A DNA stretch of 10,016 nucleotides, taken from Actinomycetes bacterium. Lineage in GTDB: Bacteria > Actinomycetota > Actinomycetes > Streptosporangiales > Streptosporangiaceae. Positions 1 to 6,540 of the stretch are shown piece by piece (the stretch's first letter is position 1; each line of letters begins with the position of its first letter). The position numbers and the translations under genes are program-made. The DNA is taken from positions 1 to 10,016 of the forward strand of contig JAOPYP010000202.1 of assembly GCA_025964635.1 (NCBI GenBank). Direction: 5' to 3'. The notes beneath the pieces are model-generated. The model did not search any database. It saw nothing but the letters and a program-made list of their open reading frames with translations, and was not told the origin of the DNA.

Positions 1-1766
1 TTGGCCAGGACGTCCTTGCGCAGTGCCCGGATGTTCTCCCGGGCGATGATCTTGGCCCCGATCGCGGCCTGGATCGGCACCTCGAACTGCTGGCGCGGGA
101 TCAGCTCGCGCAGCCGGGAGGTCATGGCCAGGCCATATTCCCGGGACTTGTCCTCGTGCACGATCTGGCTGAACGCGTCGACCGGCTGCCCCTGGAGCAG
201 GATGTCCACCTTGACCAGGTCGGCTTCCTGCTCGCCATCCGGCTCGTAGTCCAGCGACGCGTAGCCGCGGGTCCGCGACTTCAGCTGGTCGAAGAAGTCG
301 AAGATGATCTCCGCGAGCGGCATCGTGTACCGGATCTCCACCCGGTCGGCGGACAGGTACTCCATCCCCAGCAGCGCACCCCGCCGGCCCTGGCACAGCT
401 CCATGATCGTGCCGATGTACTCGGCCGGGGCCAGCACCGTCGCCCGGACCACGGGCTCGAAGACCTTCGCGATCTTGCCCCCGGAGGGATGCCCGGAGGG
501 GGCGGCCGACCCGGGGGTCCCGCTGGGGAAGTCGCTGGGGTTGGTGACCTGGATCTCGGCCCCGGATTCCAGGGCCACCCGGTAGACCACGTTGGGCGCG
601 GTGGAGATCAGGGAGAGACCGAACTCCCGCTCCAGCCGCTCCCGGACGATCTCCATGTGCAGCAGCCCGAGGAACCCGCACCGGAAGCCGAAGCCGAGCG
701 CGGTGGACGTTTCCGGCTCGTAGACCAGCGCCGCGTCGTTCAGCCGCAGCTTGTCGAGGGCGTCGCGCAGGTCCGGGTAGTCGTCGCCGTCCATCGGGTA
801 CAGGCCGGAGAACACCATCGGCCGGGGGTGGTCGTATCCGGGCAGCGCCTCAGCCGCGGGGCGCGCGGCGCTGGTCACGGTGTCGCCAACCCGGGCCTGC
901 CGGACGTCCTTGACCCCGGTGATGAGGTAGCCCACCTCGCCCGCGCCCAGGCTCTCCGACGGCACCGGCTCGGGAGAGATCACGCCCACCTCGAGCGTGT
1001 CATGCGCCGAGCCGGTCGACATCATGAGGCTCTTCTCGCGCCGGGTCAGGCGGCCGTCCATCACCCGCACGTAGGTGACCACGCCCCGGTAGGAGTCGTA
1101 GACCGAATCGAAGATGAGGGCCCGGGCCGGGCCGTCCGGCTGGCCGGACGGCGGCGGGACCTGCTGCACCACGGCGTTGAGCAGTTGCGGCACTCCCTCC
1201 CCGGTCTTGGCCGAGACGCGGAGCACGTCGCTGGGGGCGCAGCCGATGATGCTGGCCAGTTCCTCCGCGTACAGGTCGGGCTGGGCCGCGGGGAGGTCGA
1301 TCTTGTTCAGCACCGGGATCAGGTGCAGGTCAGCCTCGAGGGCCAGGTACAGGTTCGCGAGGGTCTGGGCCTCGATGCCCTGGGCCGCGTCGACCAGCAG
1401 GATGGCGCCCTCGCACGCCGCGAGCGACCGGGACACCTCGTACGTGAAGTCCACGTGGCCCGGCGTGTCGATGAGGTTGAGCACGTAGGGGCGGCCGTCG
1501 GTGCCGGTCCACGGCAGCCGGACCGCCTGGCTCTTGATGGTGATGCCCCGCTCGCGCTCGATGTCCATCCGGTCCAGGTACTGGGCCCGCATCTGGCGGT
1601 CATTCACCACCCCGGTGAGCTGCAGCATGCGGTCCGCGAGCGTGGACTTGCCGTGGTCGATGTGCGCGATGATGCAGAAGTTCCTGATGATGCCCATGTC
1701 GGTATGACCGGGGCTGGTCGCGGGCTGCGCGCCATCCGGAAGGACCTGCTCGGGCACTGCTGGCAC
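1..1766 (-). CDS. lepA: Elongation factor 4 (LepA), C-terminus cut by window edge
   Basis: Translational GTPase that binds the ribosome in the cytoplasm and back-translocates or remodels stalled complexes. The reverse-strand frame runs open to base 1, giving 588 codons; compared with E. coli LepA about 40-50 C-terminal residues are missing, so the gene is truncated by the window, not broken. Visible G-domain motifs: AHIDHGKST (residues 34-42), RERGITIKS (switch I), DTPGH (100-104, His104 being the usual catalytic His), NKID (154-157) and SAKTG. EF-G-like domains and the start of the LepA-specific C-terminal domain follow (IIARENIRALRKDVLA at the edge). The GTG start at 1766 is chosen because an AGGCGGA ribosome site lies 5 bases upstream and an in-frame TGA closes the frame just beyond; GTG at 1757 and ATG at 1697 are alternatives. 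A Gly/Ser/Pro-rich loop at residues 414-430 looks like an insertion. Family call is secure. Confidence 0.97.
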   Translation of the reverse strand, partial: MPAVPEQVLPDGAQPATSPGHTDMGIIRNFCIIAHIDHGKSTLADRMLQLTGVVNDRQMRAQYLDRMDIERERGITIKSQAVRLPWTGTDGRPYVLNLIDTPGHVDFTYEVSRSLAACEGAILLVDAAQGIEAQTLANLYLALEADLHLIPVLNKIDLPAAQPDLYAEELASIIGCAPSDVLRVSAKTGEGVPQLLNAVVQQVPPPSGQPDGPARALIFDSVYDSYRGVVTYVRVMDGRLTRREKSLMMSTGSAHDTLEVGVISPEPVPSESLGAGEVGYLITGVKDVRQARVGDTVTSAARPAAEALPGYDHPRPMVFSGLYPMDGDDYPDLRDALDKLRLNDAALVYEPETSTALGFGFRCGFLGLLHMEIVRERLEREFGLSLISTAPNVVYRVALESGAEIQVTNPSDFPSGTPGSAAPSGHPSGGKIAKVFEPVVRATVLAPAEYIGTIMELCQGRRGALLGMEYLSADRVEIRYTMPLAEIIFDFFDQLKSRTRGYASLDYEPDGEQEADLVKVDILLQGQPVDAFSQIVHEDKSREYGLAMTSRLRELIPRQQFEVPIQAAIGAKIIARENIRALRKDVLA

Positions 1767-1771
1767 AGAAA

Positions 1772-1778
1772 TCCGCCT
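1772..1778 (-). promoter_or_regulatory. lepA ribosome binding site
   Basis: AGGCGGA on the minus strand, 5 bases before GTG at 1766. It decides the start: the alternatives GTG 1757 and ATG 1697 have no comparable purine block at the right distance. Confidence 0.6.
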
Positions 1779-1863
1779 GGTTCATGTTCGGGGTCGGTAA
1801 CCTTCATGGTCGCATGCGGGCGCTGATGCCCTGGCCCCGGCTCCACCCGGCGCCGCACCAGTT

Positions 1864-1892
1864 TTGAGCCGCGCTGCCCGATAGGCTATCCT
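1864..1892 (+). promoter_or_regulatory. Candidate sigma-70-type promoter for rpsT
   Basis: TTGAGC (1864-1869), 17-base spacer, TATCCT (1887-1892), a good actinobacterial housekeeping promoter shape in the lepA-rpsT intergenic region. Transcription would begin near 1899, giving a leader of about 115 bases before the rpsT GTG. The -10 overlaps a small palindrome, GATAGGCTATC (1880-1890), and TAGCCT can be read on the opposite strand as a weak -10 for lepA (with GTTACG at 1905-1910 as a poor -35). A second -10-like hexamer, TATGAT (1940-1945), has no convincing -35. No experimental start site is known to me. Confidence 0.5.
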
Positions 1893-1960
1893 GCGTCGTC
1901 GGGGCGTAACCGCTGCCGCCGCTGCACCTAGCGCCGCATTATGATGCCGCCGCGCGGCGC

Positions 1961-1985
1961 TGCCGGGCGCGACCTACGCCCGGCA
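1961..1985 (+). repeat. GC-rich stem-loop in the rpsT leader (copy 1 of a repeated palindrome)
   Basis: TGCCGGGCG (1961-1969) pairs perfectly with CGCCCGGCA (1977-1985), a 9-bp stem with a 7-base loop, ending about 30 bases before the rpsT start. Nearly the same sequence recurs just after rpsT (2310-2336). It could be an RNA structure for feedback control by S20, or a dispersed palindromic element; sequence alone does not separate these. Confidence 0.55.
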
Positions 1986-2016
1986 CCAGACCCAGTATCC
2001 CGAGTGAGGCTTCCGC

Positions 2017-2289
2017 GTGGCGAACATCAAGTCCCAGATCAAGCGCAACAAGCAGAACGAGAAGCACCGCCAGCGCAACAAGGCGGTCAAGTCCTCCCTG
2101 AAGACCTCGGTGCGCAAGTTCCGCGAGGCGGCCGACGCGGGCGACGTGGAGACGGCCACCGTCCTCATGCGGGACGCCTGCCGCCACCTGGACAAGGCGG
2201 CCAGCAAGGGCGTGATCCACAAGAACCAGGCCGCCAACCGCAAGTCGGCCATCGCCCATCGCTGCGCCGAGCTGCAGACCGCGGCCTGA
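2017..2289 (+). CDS. rpsT: 30S ribosomal protein S20
   Basis: Primary 16S rRNA-binding protein of the small subunit, needed for assembly and efficient initiation. The 90-residue product has the usual S20 length and composition: MANIKSQIKRNKQNEKHRQR at the N-terminus, Lys/Arg-rich helices throughout, and the typical C-terminal segment DKAASKGVIHKNQAANRKSA. The start is GTG at 2017, with GTGAGG (2004-2009) 7 bases upstream; GTG is the only start that gives the conserved N-terminus. In E. coli rpsT also uses a non-ATG start and is translationally autoregulated, so the GTG and the leader hairpin at 1961-1985 may matter here (inference). It is transcribed away from lepA and converges on holA with 32 bases between stop codons, an arrangement I recall as common in actinobacteria. 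Confidence 0.98.
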   Translation: MANIKSQIKRNKQNEKHRQRNKAVKSSLKTSVRKFREAADAGDVETATVLMRDACRHLDKAASKGVIHKNQAANRKSAIAHRCAELQTAA

Positions 2290-2309
2290 GTCCACCCGCA
2301 CCCAGCGTC

Positions 2310-2336
2310 GCCGGGCGCGGCCTATCGGGCCCGGCA
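2310..2336. terminator. Stem-loop between rpsT and holA; likely bidirectional terminator and palindrome copy 2
   Basis: GCCGGGC (2310-2316) pairs with GCCCGGC (2329-2335), a 7-bp stem with a 12-base loop. It begins 20 bases after the rpsT stop, and the holA stop codon (2322-2324, TAG on the minus strand) lies inside the loop. There is no T-run on either side, as is frequent in high-GC actinobacteria, so the terminator role is inferred from its position between convergent genes. The sequence closely resembles the hairpin at 1961-1985. Confidence 0.5.
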
Positions 2337-3296
2337 GGCCACGATGTCGCGGATGGCCACTTCGAGGGCGTAGCCCGCGCTCGTTCCTTCGCCTTTGACC
2401 TGGGCGTCGGCCCGCGCCACCACGGCCAGGGCGCGGCCCACTCCCTCGGGGGTCCAGCCCCGCAGCTGCTGCCGGACCCGGTCCACCTTCCACGGGGGCA
2501 TGCCGGCCTCGGCGGCCACGGCCGCGTCCGACTGGCCCTTCGGGGCACTGCCCACCCGGCCCAGCAGGCGCACTCCCTGGGCCAGGCCGCTGGTGATGAG
2601 CACGGGTGACACCCCGACCGCCAGCGCCCAGCGCAGCAGCTCCAGCGCCTCCCCGAGGCGTCCCTCGACGGCCCGGTCGGCCACGGTGAACCCGCTCGCC
2701 TCGGCCCGGCCCCGGTAGTACCGCGCCACCACGGCCTGGTCGACAACCCCGGTGGTGTCCGCGGCCAGCTGCGCGCACGCGGCAGCGAGCTCACGCAGGT
2801 CGTTGCCCAGGGCGTCGAGCAGGGCCCGCACGCCGCTTTCCTCGATCGTCCGTCCCGCGCGGCGGAACTCGCCGCGGATGAACTGCATCCGCTCCCCCAT
2901 CCGGGTGACCTTCGGGCACTCGATCATCCGGGCGCCCCGCTGGCCCAGCGCGGCGAGCAGGGCCTTCCCCTTGGCCCCGCCGGCGTGGGTGAGCACCAGG
3001 ACGGTCTCCGGCGGCGGATCGCCCGCGAGGCTGGCGATCTCGTCGGCGATGTTCTTAGCCGCGTCGGCGGTGCCGTGCAGCACGATGACGCAACCGCCGC
3101 CGAACAGGGACGGCGCGGTCAGCGAGGCCAGCTCACCGGGCCGCAGCCCGGCGGCCTGCACGTGGCGGACGTCGTCGGCCGGCCCCGCGGCCTGGACCAG
3201 GCGCGCTACCGCCCGCTCGACCAGGAGGTCCTCTTCTCCGACGACCACGCTGACGCCGGCGATGTCCGCGGGTGAGACAGGAGCGGCGGAAGGCAT
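2322..3296 (-). CDS. holA: DNA polymerase III subunit delta
   Basis: Clamp-loader subunit that opens the beta sliding clamp so it can be placed on primed DNA. The 324-residue product matches the family's usual length. Visible features are the degenerate AAA+ nucleotide-site region VVVGEEDLLVERAV (residues 17-30, no GKT, as expected for delta), the delta-typical APSLFGGG segment (61-68), a central helical region, and a helical C-terminal collar domain (ALELLRWALAVGVSPVLI). I chose ATG 3296: it starts shortly before the conserved core, and the codons upstream (to 3500) read as low-complexity Ala/Pro/Arg typical of antisense frames. No clear ribosome site precedes it; TATGGC (3308-3313, minus strand) sits close enough that a near-leaderless transcript is possible, but no good -35 accompanies it. 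The gene converges on rpsT and follows the HutI-like gene after an 85-base gap that holds a strong hairpin. Confidence 0.93.
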   Translation of the reverse strand: MPSAAPVSPADIAGVSVVVGEEDLLVERAVARLVQAAGPADDVRHVQAAGLRPGELASLTAPSLFGGGCVIVLHGTADAAKNIADEIASLAGDPPPETVLVLTHAGGAKGKALLAALGQRGARMIECPKVTRMGERMQFIRGEFRRAGRTIEESGVRALLDALGNDLRELAAACAQLAADTTGVVDQAVVARYYRGRAEASGFTVADRAVEGRLGEALELLRWALAVGVSPVLITSGLAQGVRLLGRVGSAPKGQSDAAVAAEAGMPPWKVDRVRQQLRGWTPEGVGRALAVVARADAQVKGEGTSAGYALEVAIRDIVACRAR

Positions 3297-3352
3297 AGCG
3301 GCAGCATGCCATACGGCGGGTCGTGGACTGGCCAGAGTGGCCGGGGCCGGGC

Positions 3353-3373
3353 CGGCCCCGCTGAGCGGGGCCG
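3353..3373 (-). terminator. Strong GC hairpin after the HutI-like gene
   Basis: CGGCCCCGC (3353-3361), loop TGA, GCGGGGCCG (3365-3373): a perfect 9-bp stem with a 3-base loop, 8 bases beyond the stop codon of the HutI-like gene. It has no T-run. Its position suggests it ends that transcript and partly uncouples holA from it. Confidence 0.6.
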
Positions 3374-3381
3374 CGCTCAGC

Positions 3382-4602
3382 TCAGCTGGCGGCCACCGGC
3401 GCGCCGCCGAGCCATACCCGGCTCGGCTTGAGCCCGTAGGACCAGGCGAACGCGCCCTCGTGGTCGGCGTCCCAGAGCACGATGTCGGCCAGGCGGCCAC
3501 GCACCATCGCGCCCCGGTCAGGAGCCCGCAGCGCCTGGGCCCCGCCCAGCGTGGCGGCCCGCAGGGCCTCAGTCACGCTGAGCCCGAACTGCGACACGGC
3601 CAGCGAGATCACCAGCGGCATCGAGGTGATCCCGTTGCCGCCGGGTGTGTGGTCCGAGCCGAGCGCCACCGCCACGCCCTTGTCCAGCAGCGCGCGCACC
3701 GGCGGGTTCTTGCCGGTCTGCAGGGCCGTGCCCGGGCAGACGACCGCGGCCACCCCGGCCTGGGCCAGGGCCGCCACGTCCTCGTCACTGGCCTCGTGCA
3801 GGACGTCCGCGGATGCGCAGCCGAGTTCGGCGGCCAGCCGGGCCGCGCCGGTCCGGCTCTCCCCGCAGGCGTGCACCCGGGGCAGCAGCCCCGCCGCCCG
3901 GCCCGCGCTGAGGATCCAGCGGGCTTCGCGCTCGGTGAAGCGGCCTTCCTCGCAGTAGACATCCACGCTGTCCGCGCCCACCGCGGCCGCATCCGAGCAC
4001 CAGGTGCCCACGGCGTCGATGTAGTCGTTCCGGCGGCCGAAGTACTCCGGCGGCACCGCGTGCGCGGCCAGGAAGGTCACGTGCACCCGCGGCATGCCGG
4101 GCTCGCCTTCCAGCGACCGGAGCATCCGCACGTCGGCGAGCTCGCCGTCGCGGGTGAGGTGGTACCCCGTCTTGGCCTCGATCGTGGTGGTCCCGAACCG
4201 CAGCCACTCACCGAGCCGCTCGCGGACGCCGTTGCACAGGGTCCAGGGATCGGTGCCGCGGGTCACCGTGACCGTGGAGGCCATCCCCCCGCCGGCCGCC
4301 GCGATCTCGCCGGCCGAGGAGCCACCCGACCGCATGGCGAGCTCCGCCCAGCGATTGCCCGCGTAGACCGGGTGGGTGTGCGCGTCGATCAGGCCCGGGG
4401 TGACCAGTCCGCCGCCCAGGTTCTCCACCGAGTCGACGTCGACGATGTCCTCGACCACGCCGGGCAGGCTCTCCGGGAGCTCCGAGGCCCGGCCCACCCA
4501 CGCGATGCGGTCGTTGTGGGTGAGGATGGCCGCGTTGCTCCAGACCTCGGATCCGGTCCAGAGGCGGCCGATGTTGGTCAGCAGGCGGACGGTCACCGGC
4601 AT
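3382..4602 (-). CDS. Imidazolonepropionase-like amidohydrolase (HutI family) with altered active site
   Basis: Metal-dependent cyclic amidohydrolase of 406 residues, the usual HutI length. HutI hydrolyses 4-imidazolone-5-propanoate to N-formiminoglutamate in histidine breakdown. Seen in the protein: DAHTHPVYAGNR with metal-binding His75/His77 and substrate Arg84, KTGYHL with Tyr147, AAHAVP with His181, His244 in VHACGES, and metal-binding Asp317 in GSDHTPGG. A composite beta-sandwich is expected from the N-terminus plus the C-terminal ADIVLWD segment. Two positions differ from B. subtilis HutI as I remember it: the Glu of HADE is Gly247 and the His of ADH is Val267. No hutU, hutH or hutF lies nearby, so histidine degradation is not supported by context. 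ATG 4602 is preferred because earlier in-frame codons precede the conserved RLLTNI start; GTG seven codons upstream is possible. No strong ribosome site is seen. Family call firm; substrate uncertain, so I withhold the symbol hutI. Confidence 0.78.
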   Translation of the reverse strand: MPVTVRLLTNIGRLWTGSEVWSNAAILTHNDRIAWVGRASELPESLPGVVEDIVDVDSVENLGGGLVTPGLIDAHTHPVYAGNRWAELAMRSGGSSAGEIAAAGGGMASTVTVTRGTDPWTLCNGVRERLGEWLRFGTTTIEAKTGYHLTRDGELADVRMLRSLEGEPGMPRVHVTFLAAHAVPPEYFGRRNDYIDAVGTWCSDAAAVGADSVDVYCEEGRFTEREARWILSAGRAAGLLPRVHACGESRTGAARLAAELGCASADVLHEASDEDVAALAQAGVAAVVCPGTALQTGKNPPVRALLDKGVAVALGSDHTPGGNGITSMPLVISLAVSQFGLSVTEALRAATLGGAQALRAPDRGAMVRGRLADIVLWDADHEGAFAWSYGLKPSRVWLGGAPVAAS

Positions 4603-4806
4603 GCCCCCGGCCGCGCACACAGCAGGGGCCGGAGGGGAGCGTGCCAGACGGGGCGTGCCTGCGTCATGCGCGGTCACCTGCCATAGCTCGTCCGTACCAC
4701 TGATGGCCCCCCGCCAGGCACCCCGAAAAGCGCGGGTTCCAGAGCGACCGACCGCGGCGCTGCGGGATGCGGCAACCAACATATCGGTTCAGTTACGGTA
4801 TTGCAC

Positions 4807-4825
4807 TACAGGGTCCCTGTACAGG
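4807..4825. promoter_or_regulatory. Overlapping palindromes, operator-like
   Basis: TACAGGG-T-CCCTGTA (4807-4821) is a perfect 7+7 inverted repeat with a one-base centre, and it overlaps CCTGTACAGG (4816-4825), a perfect 10-bp palindrome. The half-site ACAGG is thus present three times in 19 bases. It lies about 205 bp upstream of the HutI-like start. A dimeric transcription factor site is the natural reading, but I do not recognise the regulator. Confidence 0.4.
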
Positions 4826-4842
4826 CAGTTCACGAAGAAGAC

Positions 4843-4862
4843 AGGACGGAAATTGCCGTCCT
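4843..4862. terminator. Small hairpin in the gene-free region
   Basis: AGGACGG (4843-4849) pairs with CCGTCCT (4856-4862) across a 6-base loop. On the minus strand the stem is followed by a moderately T-rich tail (TGTCTTCTT), so it could end transcription coming from hflX about 180 bases upstream, or attenuate a transcript entering the HutI-like gene. Role inferred. Confidence 0.35.
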
Positions 4863-5026
4863 TTCCGGTAATCTCACTGTCTGTGCTGGTCGGGCCCGTC
4901 TTGGCTGCGCTGCGTGTCCGCCGGGATACGTGTTCTGCATTACCGGATAAGGCGGCCGGGGGAAATTAACCGCCCCTTCCTGGTGACGTTCTCGTCTGCC
5001 GGGGTCAGCTTCCCACGAACGGGCCA

Positions 5027-5058
5027 GTTCCCGCGCCCGGTTAGCTTCCCGCGGGAAC
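5027..5058 (-). terminator. Stem-loop enclosing the hflX stop codon
   Basis: GTTCCCGCG (5027-5035) pairs perfectly with CGCGGGAAC (5050-5058), a 9-bp stem with a 14-base loop. The hflX TAA (5041-5043) lies in the loop. There is no T-run. Likely a 3'-end structure (terminator or RNA stabiliser) for hflX. Confidence 0.45.
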
Positions 5059-6534
5059 GGCAATGCGGTCGATCTCGGCGGCGAGGCCCGGCGGGACCCG
5101 GGCGGTCAGCTCGGTGCCCGCGGCGCAGTGCCGCAGCGCGAGCACCTCCCCCTCCTGATGGGCCCGGGCCACCAGGTCACCCCGCACATAGGGCACCACG
5201 GCGCTGACTTCACGGTCCCACTGCGGGAGCGCGGCCTCGACCGCTTCCACCAGCGCGTCCAGCCCCTCACCGGTGCGCGCGGACACGATCATGCTGTGCG
5301 GCTCCTGCCGCCGCAGCGCGTCCAGGTCGATCGGGTCGGCCGCGTCGGCCTTGTTGATCACGATCAGCTCCGGCACGTCACGCGCCCCGATCTCGCCGAG
5401 GACCTCACGGACGGCGGAGATCTGCGCCTGCGGATCCGCGTCGCTGCCGTCCACCACGTGCAGGATGAGGTCGGCCTCGGCGACCTCCTCCAGGGTGGAC
5501 CGGAACGCCTCGACCAGCTGGTGCGGGAGGTGGCGGACGAACCCGACGGTGTCGGTCAGCGTGAACCAGCGGCCGGACGGTGTCCGGGCCCGGCGGACCG
5601 ACGGGTCCAGGGTCGCGAACAGTGAGTCATCGACGAGCACCCCGGCCCCGGTCATCCGGTTGAGCAGGCTGGACTTGCCCGCGTTGGTGTAGCCCGCGAT
5701 GGCCACCGCCGGGACCGCGTGGCCGCGCCGCTGGTGCCGCTGCACCTGCCGGCCGACCGACATCTCGGCCAGCTGGCGGCGCAGCCGGGTGGTGCGGGCC
5801 CTGATCCGCCGCCGGTCGGTCTCGATCTTCGTCTCGCCCGGGCCCCTGGTGCCGATGCCGCCACCGCCGGCCACCCGGCCGCCGGCCTGCCGGGACAGCG
5901 ACTCGCCCCAGCCGCGGAGCCGGGGCAGCAGGTACTCGAGCTGGGCCAGTTCGACCTGGGCCTTGCCCTCCTTGCTCCGGGCGTGCTGGGCGAAGATGTC
6001 CAGGATCAGCGCGGTGCGGTCGATGACCTTCGCCTTCACCACGCCTTCCAGCCGGCGCAGCTGGCTGGGGGTCAGCTCGCCGTCACAGATCACGGTGTCC
6101 GCGGCGGTCGCGGCGACCAGGGCCGCGACCTCGGCGGCCTTGCCCGCGCCGATGTAGGTCGCCGCGTCGGGCCGGCCCCGGCGCTGCACCAGGGCGTCCA
6201 GGATCACCGAGCCGGCCGTCTCGGCCAGCCGGGACAGCTCGCGCAGCGAGTTCTCCGCGTCGGCCAGCGTCCCCTCGGTCCACACGCCGACCAGGATGAC
6301 CCGCTCCAGCCGCAGCGCGCGGTACTCGACCTCGGTGACGTCCTCGAGCTCGGTGGACAGCCCGGACACCCGGCGCAGCGCGTGCCGGTCCGACAGGTCG
6401 AGCGCGCCCACGTCCGGGTCCCGCTCGCTGGGGCCGGCGGGGACCTCGTGGGGTAGCTCGCTCGGAAGGGTCATCGCCTGCTCATCTGGGTCGGGTATAC
6501 GGGTTTCGGTCAACTGGTCTGCCAATGCTGTCAT
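5041..6534 (-). CDS. hflX: Ribosome-associated GTPase HflX
   Basis: HflX binds the 50S subunit and can split stalled or hibernating ribosomes under stress; it acts in the cytoplasm. The product is 497 residues from ATG 6534, which fits actinobacterial HflX with its extended N-terminus. Domains in order: a variable acidic N-terminal extension (about 1-50), the HflX N-domain (about 50-190), the helical linker with LAQLEYLLPRLRGWGESLSR and the signature RGPGETK (230-236), then the G domain with GYTNAGKSS (281-289), DTVG (328-331), NKAD (394-397) and SARTGEG, and a C-terminal tail. The start is ambiguous: the GGAGG block (6536-6540) is one base from ATG 6534, too close, but 10 bases from an in-frame TTG at 6525, which would give 494 residues. 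The gene is divergent from aceB. No clear hflX promoter was found in the 208-bp intergenic region. Confidence 0.96.
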   Translation of the reverse strand: MTALADQLTETRIPDPDEQAMTLPSELPHEVPAGPSERDPDVGALDLSDRHALRRVSGLSTELEDVTEVEYRALRLERVILVGVWTEGTLADAENSLRELSRLAETAGSVILDALVQRRGRPDAATYIGAGKAAEVAALVAATAADTVICDGELTPSQLRRLEGVVKAKVIDRTALILDIFAQHARSKEGKAQVELAQLEYLLPRLRGWGESLSRQAGGRVAGGGGIGTRGPGETKIETDRRRIRARTTRLRRQLAEMSVGRQVQRHQRRGHAVPAVAIAGYTNAGKSSLLNRMTGAGVLVDDSLFATLDPSVRRARTPSGRWFTLTDTVGFVRHLPHQLVEAFRSTLEEVAEADLILHVVDGSDADPQAQISAVREVLGEIGARDVPELIVINKADAADPIDLDALRRQEPHSMIVSARTGEGLDALVEAVEAALPQWDREVSAVVPYVRGDLVARAHQEGEVLALRHCAAGTELTARVPPGLAAEIDRIAVPAGS

Positions 6535-6535
6535 G

Positions 6536-6540
6536 CCTCC
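6536..6540 (-). promoter_or_regulatory. hflX ribosome binding site that questions the ATG start
   Basis: CCTCC on the plus strand is GGAGG on the minus strand. It is separated from ATG 6534 by a single base but from TTG 6525 by 10 bases, so translation may begin at TTG. A more distant GAGGTGAG (6549-6556) is 14 bases from the ATG. Confidence 0.45.

Larger units (their letters stand above)
4603..5040. other. 438-bp gene-free region upstream of the HutI-like gene
   Basis: No frame here looks coding: the short frames are shadows with no motif or ribosome site. About 4780-4870 is visibly richer in A/T than the surroundings and contains two overlapping palindromes (4807-4825) and a 7-bp hairpin (4843-4862). 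The region is both the 3' flank of hflX and the 5' flank of the HutI-like gene. It is long for such a compact neighbourhood and may hold a long leader, an operator or an unannotated small RNA. No promoter on the minus strand stands out; TACCGT or TATGTT could serve as -10 elements near 4780-4800 but lack good -35 partners. Confidence 0.6.

Noticed and set aside
156..1826. 556-residue plus-strand frame across lepA
   Set aside because: Antisense shadow of LepA; no recognisable domain.
1941..2609. 222-residue plus-strand frame overlapping rpsT in another phase
   Set aside because: It overlaps the unmistakable S20 gene and the end of holA; composition is artefactual.
3297..3500. N-terminal extension of HolA from ATG 3500
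   Set aside because: It would overlap the HutI-like gene and cross the strong hairpin; the added residues are low complexity and the resulting length would exceed the family norm.
2752..4686. 644-residue plus-strand frame across holA and the HutI-like gene
   Set aside because: Antisense to two recognisable genes, low-complexity Ala/Arg/Pro composition, no ribosome site.
4830..5063. 77-residue minus-strand frame in the gene-free region
   Set aside because: No ribosome site, no motif, and it starts inside the hflX 3' end; composition not gene-like.
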